The notes beneath the pieces were generated by a model that was given only the letters and a program-made list of their open reading frames with translations, ran no database searches and was not told the origin of the DNA. From an uncultured Collinsella sp. (GTDB lineage Bacteria > Actinomycetota > Coriobacteriia > Coriobacteriales > Coriobacteriaceae): DNA of 6,224 bases. Position 1 is the stretch's first letter; every line of letters starts with the position of its first letter. This document shows, one piece after another, positions 1-4,966 of this stretch. The stretch covers positions 1 through 6,224 of the forward strand of contig USBA01000117.1 in the NCBI GenBank assembly GCA_900552735.1. The letters run 5' to 3'. The position numbers and the translations under genes are program-made.

Positions 1-2
1 CT

Positions 3-218
3 GGGCTGGCTGCGGCGGCACTCGTACTGTTTATCACTGCCATCGGCGTGACGATTTGGCTTTATCGCAGTCGTGGGCAGCGCCGCGCCGACGGTAAGAC
101 CAATGTTGGATGGACCATCTTTTTAGTCGTCGCCTACCTATTGAGCATCAGCTACCTGGTGTTCTTTGTCCTGTTGATGATCAGTGCCTTTACCGGGGAA
201 TCCGTCACGGTGGGGTAG
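3..218 (+). CDS. C-terminal end of a small membrane protein (partial)
   Basis: This is an open plus-strand frame entering from the left edge and ending at TAG (216-218), with 71 visible codons. The translation has two hydrophobic stretches, visible residues 1-20 (rich in Ala, Leu, Ile and Val, ending IWLY) and about 37-62 (starting TIFLVVAYLL). They are joined by a basic loop, RSRGQRRADGK, which by the positive-inside rule should face the cytoplasm. The tail after the last helix is short (TGESVTVG). This is a clear integral membrane pattern, and the other two plus frames stop early (after 16 and about 31 codons). The gene converges with the minus-strand operon. I do not recognise a family, and the missing 5' end prevents naming it. 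It could be the tail of a DUF-type membrane protein or of a transporter. Confidence 0.7.
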   Translation, partial: GLAAAALVLFITAIGVTIWLYRSRGQRRADGKTNVGWTIFLVVAYLLSISYLVFFVLLMISAFTGESVTVG

Positions 219-242
219 GCTTCGACGAGCCTCTTGAGGATG

Positions 243-285
243 AAAAAATGGAGCCGGATGGGAAATACCCCCATCCGGCTCCATT
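243..285 (-). terminator. Rho-independent terminator of the minus-strand operon
   Basis: A perfect 16-bp inverted repeat pairs 247-262 (AATGGAGCCGGATGGG) with 270-285, around a 7-nt loop. Read on the minus strand, the hairpin begins 21 nt after the TAG stop of the transporter gene (307-309) and its 3' arm runs into six T residues (248-243), the classic intrinsic terminator layout. On the plus strand the same hairpin lies 28 nt after the membrane-protein stop but has no U-tract (only two T before GCTC). It could still help to terminate that gene, though less efficiently. Confidence 0.9.
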
Positions 286-306
286 GCTCAATATTGGCGT
301 GCACTT

Positions 307-1626
307 CTACTCGGCTGCCTCGCGGCGAGCGACCTCGTCGATCAAGATGGCATCGCCGTGCTTGGCGGCGGCAATGCTCGCGGCCATAATCATGCCCATT
401 GCCGTGATGTAGGCGAAGAGCATCGACGGCGCCACGTCCATAACGATGCCGGAGAGAATCGGCGTCGCCACCTGAGCCGCCATGCTCACGGTGTAGTAGT
501 AACCGGAGTAGCGGCCCACGCTTTGGGAGCTGCAACACTCCAGAATCATCGTGTACACGCACAGGTCCACGCCGCCCAGCGCGACGCCCATCAACAAAAA
601 GACCCCGTACAACACGGGCGAGAAGCCGGGTGCCAGCCAAAGAAGCGTGGGGCACAAAACCATGATGACGGCGGTGCCCAGGGCGACCTTTTTGCGGCCG
701 ATTTTGAGCGAAAGGTTTGCCAGGGGTACGTAGCTTAGCAGCGCGCCTGCAATCGTCACGATATTGATGATGGCATAGGAACCGCCCTCCATGCCATAGA
801 ACAAATCGGCATAACGGCTGATATTGGTGGTCATGGCGTTATAGCTCATGTAGTAGAAAAACGTTGCGGCGAGCAGCATGATGATGGAGCGACGCACGTC
901 GGTGTCTGCAACGCGTTCCTTACCGCCGGCCTCGGGGGAGTCGTCTTTGTCAATCTGATCCTCGTCGATGCCCATTGACAGCGATTTCTCGCGCATCTTT
1001 TCGACGAGGGCGGGCTCACGGACAAAGATGCCGTAGACAACGGCTGACACGAGGATAAAGGCGGCCTGCAAGATAAAGAGCGGAAGATAATCAGGTTTGT
1101 CGGCCTTGGGAACCATGACCGAGATGGCGACGAGCATAAGACCCGTTCCCGCATAGCCGACGATCTTTTCGATTGAGTCCGCCTTGGTTCGAAGTGGGCG
1201 AGGCGTAATATCTGCCACGATGGCGACCGTCATGGTGCGGTAGGCGCATATTGCCAAAAGCGTGAGGATAATCGCGCCAATGAGCAGAGGTAGGCTGCCC
1301 ATGTTGTTGGCGATCGCGATGAGCGGGACGGAGAGCATTGCCACCGCGGAGCCGCCCAAGATAAAGGGCGTTCGACGCCCGAGTTTGCTTGCGCAGTGGT
1401 CCGAGAGGATGCCAAAGAGCGGAAGCAGGAACAGGCCAAAGACATTATCGATGGCCATGATCGCGCCGGTGAGCGAGTTGGATAGGCCAAAGGTCCCTGT
1501 GAGCATCTTGGGAACGATGCCGTCGTAGACCTGCCAAAAGCTGATCATGCCCATAAAGGGTAGGGAGGCGAGGGCGACGGCCTTGGTGTCGAGCCGGGCC
1601 GCCCGCTTAAGATTTGGTTGGGTCAT
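307..1626 (-). CDS. MFS transporter, SLC45/sucrose-symporter-like (GPH-like)
   Basis: This is a 439-residue polytopic inner-membrane protein with about 12 hydrophobic segments (roughly 16-37, 48-75, 87-107, 110-138, 153-172, 180-201, 246-268, 283-305, 312-331, 336-360, 373-397, 400-421). These form two six-helix halves joined by a long, charged cytoplasmic loop (about 202-245, rich in Asp, Glu and Lys). The loop between helices 2 and 3 carries the MFS signature G-x3-SD-x6-GRR-x-PFI (72-89; Asp76, Arg84, Arg85). The GRRxPFI form is typical of the SLC45/sucrose:H+ symporter and related GPH carriers. A degenerate copy, KIGRKKV, lies at 308-314 in the second half, as expected. The ATG at 1626 has AGGAG (1634-1638) seven bases upstream. 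It is the last gene before the terminator, 51 nt after the M20 gene, so it is probably the uptake or export system for that gene's pathway. The family suggests a sugar-like substrate, but the neighbours suggest an amino-acid derivative or organic acid, so the substrate is unknown. Confidence 0.88.
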   Translation of the reverse strand: MTQPNLKRAARLDTKAVALASLPFMGMISFWQVYDGIVPKMLTGTFGLSNSLTGAIMAIDNVFGLFLLPLFGILSDHCASKLGRRTPFILGGSAVAMLSVPLIAIANNMGSLPLLIGAIILTLLAICAYRTMTVAIVADITPRPLRTKADSIEKIVGYAGTGLMLVAISVMVPKADKPDYLPLFILQAAFILVSAVVYGIFVREPALVEKMREKSLSMGIDEDQIDKDDSPEAGGKERVADTDVRRSIIMLLAATFFYYMSYNAMTTNISRYADLFYGMEGGSYAIINIVTIAGALLSYVPLANLSLKIGRKKVALGTAVIMVLCPTLLWLAPGFSPVLYGVFLLMGVALGGVDLCVYTMILECCSSQSVGRYSGYYYTVSMAAQVATPILSGIVMDVAPSMLFAYITAMGMIMAASIAAAKHGDAILIDEVARREAAE

Positions 1627-1677
1627 GCTGGTTCTCCTGGTCGGTAAAAGCGGGGAGGGGTGCTATCGGCCCCCGTT

Positions 1678-3099
1678 CTACAGTTGTTCAAGGTTGGCGA
1701 GAAACGCCACATAGAATTCGATGCCGCGCTTGTAGACGTCGACGCCGATGCGTTCGTTGGCGGCATGGATGAGCTTGCGCGCCTCGCCCGAGTAGATAAA
1801 GCCGCAGAAGCGGTAGACGCGATCGCAGATCTCGTTGAACTCGCGCGAGTCGGTACAGGAGTTCTGCACGTAGGGAGCAAAGCCGGCCTCGGGATAGACA
1901 CCCGACACGCAGCGATGGATGTAGTTGAAGGCGGCATCGTCTTCGTAAGGCGAGATGGGCGCGGGCTCGGTGTAGGGAATCGCCTCGTTGATTTCGACGG
2001 TGACATGGTCGGGGCTTACGCCCGAGGCGCGGCACTGCTGGGCGGCGAGCTTGCGGGCGCGCTCAACGGCATCGGCGATGGTCTCGAACGGAGCGATGCG
2101 CACGTTGAAGTTGGCGCGAGCAACTGGTGGCAGCACATTGTGCGCATTGGAGCCTTCGAGCTGCGTGAGCGCATAGGTTGTGCGCAGCATGGCCGAGGTC
2201 TCGGGGCTGGCGGCCATGATCTTGGTAACCGCGGGGCGCGTGAGCCACAGGTTGCCAAAGATTGCCTGAAACGTCGCGCTGCTACGGGCACCCAGCTCGG
2301 TCAGTGTGGCCTCGACGGCGGGCGTGAGCTGCGGCTTGCCGGGGTTGGCCGAGATAGTCTCGCATACACGGCAGAGAAGACGGCAGGCATCGTTTGCCGC
2401 AGGCGTAGAGGCATGGCCGCCGTCGGCGCGCGCCGTGACGGCAAGGTCGACGTGGCCCTTCTCGGACACGCCTACCATGGCAACGGGTTCGGTGACGCCG
2501 AGCGGGGCGTCGGTTGCCACGGCGCCACCCTCATCGAGCACCATGTAGGGATGGATGTTATGCTCGCGAAGCCACTGCACTGCATGGGTTGCAGTAGGTG
2601 CGGCGATTTCCTCGCCATCGCTCGAGAAGAACCAGACATCGCGCGGGGGAACGAAGCCCTGGGCAATCAAATGCTCGGCGGCCTCGAAGAAAGCCGAGAC
2701 GATGCACTTGGTGTCGAGTGATCCGCGGGCCCAGATCTCGCCGTCGAAGATCTCGGCTCCAAAGGGATCGTGCTTCCAGTCTTGGCCCTCGACGGGCACG
2801 ACGTCCTGATGCGCCATCATGACGATGGGGTCCAAGGCGGAATCGGCGCCAGGCCAACGCAGGAGCATGCCAAAGTCGTCGACGCGTGTGAGCTCGGCGA
2901 CTTTAAAGAAATGCGGATAAAGTCGCTGAAGCGTGGGAATCCACTGGCTGAAGGGCTCATCGTCGCGCTCGGCGATGTTCTCACGCGAAACGGTGGGGAT
3001 GCGCAGCAATTCGCAAAAGCGCTCGACGGCTACCTCGTCTGCCTTGTAGGTGCCTGCATCAAGAGGCGCGCCCTGTGCGACCGATACCGATGCTCCCAT
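1678..3099 (-). CDS. M20-family metallopeptidase / amidohydrolase
   Basis: This 473-residue enzyme belongs to the ArgE/DapE/ACY1/CPG2 (M20) group and most resembles the PM20D1/carboxypeptidase-like branch. Members use two zinc ions to hydrolyse dipeptides or N-acyl amino acids. The motifs run in order: AHQDVVP (His97 metal ligand, Asp99), ARGSLDTK (Asp129, bridging metal ligand), SDGEE (Glu163 general base, Glu164 ligand), VLDEGG (Asp189 ligand), and IHAANE near the C-terminus (His445 ligand). The inserted lid/dimerisation domain spans about 210-330 and contains GGHASTP and NAHNVLPP, the usual conserved His/Asn region. All catalytic residues are present, so it should be active. There is no signal peptide, which points to a cytosolic enzyme acting on an imported substrate. 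The ATG at 3099 has AAAGGAG (3107-3113) seven bases upstream. The physiological substrate cannot be told; a peptide or acyl conjugate feeding the upstream dehydratase is an inference. Confidence 0.93.
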   Translation of the reverse strand: MGASVSVAQGAPLDAGTYKADEVAVERFCELLRIPTVSRENIAERDDEPFSQWIPTLQRLYPHFFKVAELTRVDDFGMLLRWPGADSALDPIVMMAHQDVVPVEGQDWKHDPFGAEIFDGEIWARGSLDTKCIVSAFFEAAEHLIAQGFVPPRDVWFFSSDGEEIAAPTATHAVQWLREHNIHPYMVLDEGGAVATDAPLGVTEPVAMVGVSEKGHVDLAVTARADGGHASTPAANDACRLLCRVCETISANPGKPQLTPAVEATLTELGARSSATFQAIFGNLWLTRPAVTKIMAASPETSAMLRTTYALTQLEGSNAHNVLPPVARANFNVRIAPFETIADAVERARKLAAQQCRASGVSPDHVTVEINEAIPYTEPAPISPYEDDAAFNYIHRCVSGVYPEAGFAPYVQNSCTDSREFNEICDRVYRFCGFIYSGEARKLIHAANERIGVDVYKRGIEFYVAFLANLEQL

Positions 3100-3209
3100 G
3101 GTGGGACTCCTTTCGTGTTGTATATCGAATACGTCAAGATTATCGCCCGCACCGCGCGTGGGAAATGGCGAAACACGTTGTTCATCTGCGGGCGGCGGGT
3201 CGGATAGCC
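3100..3209 (-). promoter_or_regulatory. 110-nt gap before the M20 gene, possible internal promoter/leader
   Basis: This is the longest gap inside the minus-strand gene set. On the minus strand it holds TTGACG (3132-3137) and GATAAT (3139-3144), but not in the right order or spacing to form one sigma-70 promoter. GATAAT alone is a fair -10 box but lacks a good -35 at 16-18 nt. Two short imperfect inverted repeats are present: GTAT-N5-ATAC (3120-3132) and AACA-N3-TGTT (about 3173-3183). Either could bind a regulator, but both are short enough to be chance. No U-tract hairpin is seen, so read-through from the aconitase X genes is likely. Confidence 0.25.
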
Positions 3210-3653
3210 TTAGCCGACGATGACCGTGCCGTCTTCGGTCACGGTGATGGCGTCTCCCGTCGACACAGCATCGAGAAACTCATCGCCCAGGTTGTCAATG
3301 GTGGGCATGGGGGTGTCGGTCCATACACCCGAGAGGATCGCGCCAGCGGCGGCAAGGCTGTCAATGGGTTTGGAAAACAGCAGGCATGCGGGTTGGCGCC
3401 CCATTTTGGTGGCGCAGAAGAGCGCCATGCCGCCTGTGGTGGAGCCGATAGTCTGCGGAAGACACAAGGCACATCCCGCCAAAGGTTTGCCGTACAAGTC
3501 GGGATTGTTTTGGTCGGAACACGTGGCCTTTTTGTCGCCAAACATCAGTGCCTTCTGAAACGATGCGAGCGTGTTGAGCCCTCCGTGAGAGACAAGTGCC
3601 TTGGCGTGGGCAGTTCCGGGGACAACGACGCGGCCGTGAAAGATTTTTTCCAT
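3210..3653 (-). CDS. Aconitase X small subunit (swivel domain, DUF126 / AcnX_swivel)
   Basis: This 147-residue protein matches the swivelling-domain subunit of aconitase X, which pairs with the large subunit to close the active site. Visible family features are the N-terminal beta segment HGRVVVPGTAHAKALV (6-21); the central GKPLAGCALCLPQTIGSTTGG region (55-75), matching the family's G-K-x-V-AG...LP...GSSSSS block and placing Ser71 as the likely active-site serine; the stretch PACLLFSKPIDSLAAAGAIL (88-107), matching the AAIIL...DPILALGAIVA pattern; and the closing TGDAITVTEDGTVIV (132-146). The serine cluster is reduced to Ser-Thr-Thr. The open frame continues upstream to 4046, but that part lies inside the large-subunit gene. 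The ATG at 3653 fits the family's N-terminus and has a ribosome site, so it is chosen. It starts 14 nt after the large-subunit stop. Confidence 0.92.
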   Translation of the reverse strand: MEKIFHGRVVVPGTAHAKALVSHGGLNTLASFQKALMFGDKKATCSDQNNPDLYGKPLAGCALCLPQTIGSTTGGMALFCATKMGRQPACLLFSKPIDSLAAAGAILSGVWTDTPMPTIDNLGDEFLDAVSTGDAITVTEDGTVIVG

Positions 3654-3662
3654 GAGGAGTCG

Positions 3663-3670
3663 CCTTCCTA
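3663..3670 (-). promoter_or_regulatory. Ribosome binding site of the small subunit, overlapping the large-subunit stop
   Basis: On the minus strand this reads TAGGAAGG. Its first three bases are the TAG stop codon of the aconitase X large subunit, and AGGAAGG lies nine bases before the small-subunit ATG (3653). The overlap suggests translational coupling, which would help to make the two subunits in equal amounts. Confidence 0.7.
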
Positions 3671-4945
3671 TTTGATTGGTTTTCCGGTGGTGACGTAGGC
3701 GAGCACCTCGTCGTCGGTGTAGTAGCGCGATGCCGAGTACGTACGCAACTTGTTGGAGTTGGTGATGATGGGCATGCTGCCGCAGAGCGGGTTGTTGGTG
3801 TACATAAGCGGGCAGATGCTCGAGACGACGGCACCGGTCGTCGAGAGGCGTCTGTATGCCGCAGTCTTGCGGAAGGCGTCTGCCACGGATGGGGCGGCGG
3901 TCAGTACGGTGGGTACTTGCACGCGGCACTTGCCGGAGGCGCTCAGCCCATCGCAGATGGCGTCTGCCCAATGGGCGAGTTGTGCAGACGAGAGGTGGGG
4001 GCAGCCGATGAAGGCAAGCTTGGGGCGCGCGCCCGGGTTCTTCCACATAACGGGGTAGCTCGAGCGGATGCGCTCCAGCTCGGCGTCGTCAATGCGATAG
4101 ATTTGGGCGTCTGGTGCTATGAGGTGTTCGCCTTGTTCGACGGCCTCGGGCGTGATGCCGTCCACGTGGTAGAGCCCGACAGCGCCGTTCGATGCGCTGG
4201 CGGCGCCCATGTCCTTAAGGTAGTCCTGCGTGCCGGGTGTGAGTTCGCGGCCAAGCCAGCGGTCGAGGCCTTTAATGTAAGGGACGTCTTCCATCACCTT
4301 CATGCCAATGGCGCTGCCAAGCACTTGCGCTTCGGGCTTGCGCTTACAGTCGACTTCGATGATCCAGGTCGCCTTGCGGCCCTCATCGGTGAGCAGGCCG
4401 AATTCCGGGACAAAGCCGGCAATTGAGCCGAACATCTCGATGATGCCGGAGTTGCGATTGCAGCGAGCGCCCAGCACGGAGTTGGCAAAGACCACGGCGC
4501 TGCTTTCTGCCCAGCTTAGGATGTCGCCACGCCGAGGTCGATTGCCAACCTCGGGCTGGTAACAGGTGCAGGTGAAAGCATCGTTGTCCAATAGACCCAT
4601 GCTGCGCAGCTGTGCCTCATAATCGTCTTGTTTGGAATACATAATCTTGAACAGCAGCTTTTGCAGCGGGTTGGCCGGGACGGCGGGGTCGAGGGGCCTC
4701 GGGTCGACCGAGAATGACTGACCGGACAGGGCGCCGTCTTTCAGCAGCTCATCCATAAGGTCATAGACTGGACCGAGCATGGAGAGGCCAAAACTTGTGA
4801 CAAGATGACCGTTTGCGCCGGTCACGGGAACCATACGCTCGGCGCCAAAGCATTCGCCGTACATAACGAGGGTCTTGACCACTTTGGCCATGGCGGGGCC
4901 CTTGGCGCCGTCGAGCAGGGCTTGTTGTTGGGAGGTCAGGTTCAT
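3668..4945 (-). CDS. Aconitase X large (catalytic) subunit
   Basis: This 425-residue protein is the catalytic part of aconitase X (AcnX, formerly DUF521), a Fe-S dehydratase related to aconitase and isopropylmalate isomerase. Known members dehydrate cis-3-hydroxy-L-proline (bacteria) or mevalonate 5-phosphate (archaea). Support: the N-terminus MNLTSQQQALLDG is the family's usual M-x-LT-x3-x2-LDG start; GAERMVPVTGANGHLV (34-49) matches the substrate-loop region; TCTCYQP (125-131) and the stretch WAESSAVVFANSVLGARCNR (145-164) are strongly AcnX-like; IGCPHLS (313-319) and ICPLMYTNNPL (377-387) contain likely cluster cysteines; and TNSNK near 395-399 followed by a C-terminal TGK is typical. Cys126, Cys128, Cys162, Cys315 and Cys378 are candidate Fe-S or active-site residues. 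I chose the ATG at 4945 over the in-frame ATG at 4957 because the only Shine-Dalgarno sequence abuts the latter. It lies 21 nt after the reductase gene. The natural substrate is unknown. Confidence 0.92.
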   Translation of the reverse strand: MNLTSQQQALLDGAKGPAMAKVVKTLVMYGECFGAERMVPVTGANGHLVTSFGLSMLGPVYDLMDELLKDGALSGQSFSVDPRPLDPAVPANPLQKLLFKIMYSKQDDYEAQLRSMGLLDNDAFTCTCYQPEVGNRPRRGDILSWAESSAVVFANSVLGARCNRNSGIIEMFGSIAGFVPEFGLLTDEGRKATWIIEVDCKRKPEAQVLGSAIGMKVMEDVPYIKGLDRWLGRELTPGTQDYLKDMGAASASNGAVGLYHVDGITPEAVEQGEHLIAPDAQIYRIDDAELERIRSSYPVMWKNPGARPKLAFIGCPHLSSAQLAHWADAICDGLSASGKCRVQVPTVLTAAPSVADAFRKTAAYRRLSTTGAVVSSICPLMYTNNPLCGSMPIITNSNKLRTYSASRYYTDDEVLAYVTTGKPIK

Positions 4946-4956
4946 CTGTGAGCCCA

Positions 4957-4962
4957 TCCTTT
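4957..4962 (-). promoter_or_regulatory. Ribosome binding site of the aconitase X large subunit (decides the start)
   Basis: On the minus strand AAAGGA occupies 4962-4957. Its last A is the first base of the upstream candidate ATG (4957), leaving no spacer for that codon. It lies 11 nt before the ATG at 4945, a rather long but usable spacing. This favours the shorter 425-residue protein, which also begins like other family members. Confidence 0.6.
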
Positions 4963-4966
4963 CGTG

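Noticed and set aside
1646..1675. Weak hairpin (CGGGG 1651-1655 with CCCCG 1671-1675) followed on the minus strand by C-TTTT, between the M20 and transporter genes
   Set aside because: Only five base pairs around a 15-nt loop and a four-T tail; too weak to call a terminator, though a mild attenuator cannot be excluded.
1660..2721. Long plus-strand open frame (353 codons) opposite the M20 gene
   Set aside because: It is a shadow of the GC-rich coding strand: the opposite frame has every M20 metal-binding motif in order, while this translation is Gly/Arg/Ala-rich with no recognisable domain or ribosome site.
3132..3144. TTGACG and GATAAT near each other before the M20 gene
   Set aside because: On the minus strand the GATAAT comes before the TTGACG with one base between, so they cannot form a single -35/-10 pair; nothing like a -10 box lies 16-18 nt after TTGACG.
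3654..4046. Upstream in-frame extension of the aconitase X small subunit
   Set aside because: The extension lies inside the large-subunit gene, is rich in Arg, Pro and His like an out-of-frame read, and the family's N-terminus starts at 3653 with its own ribosome site.
3917..4426. Plus-strand open frame opposite the aconitase X large subunit
   Set aside because: Antisense shadow of a gene with strong family motifs; no independent support.
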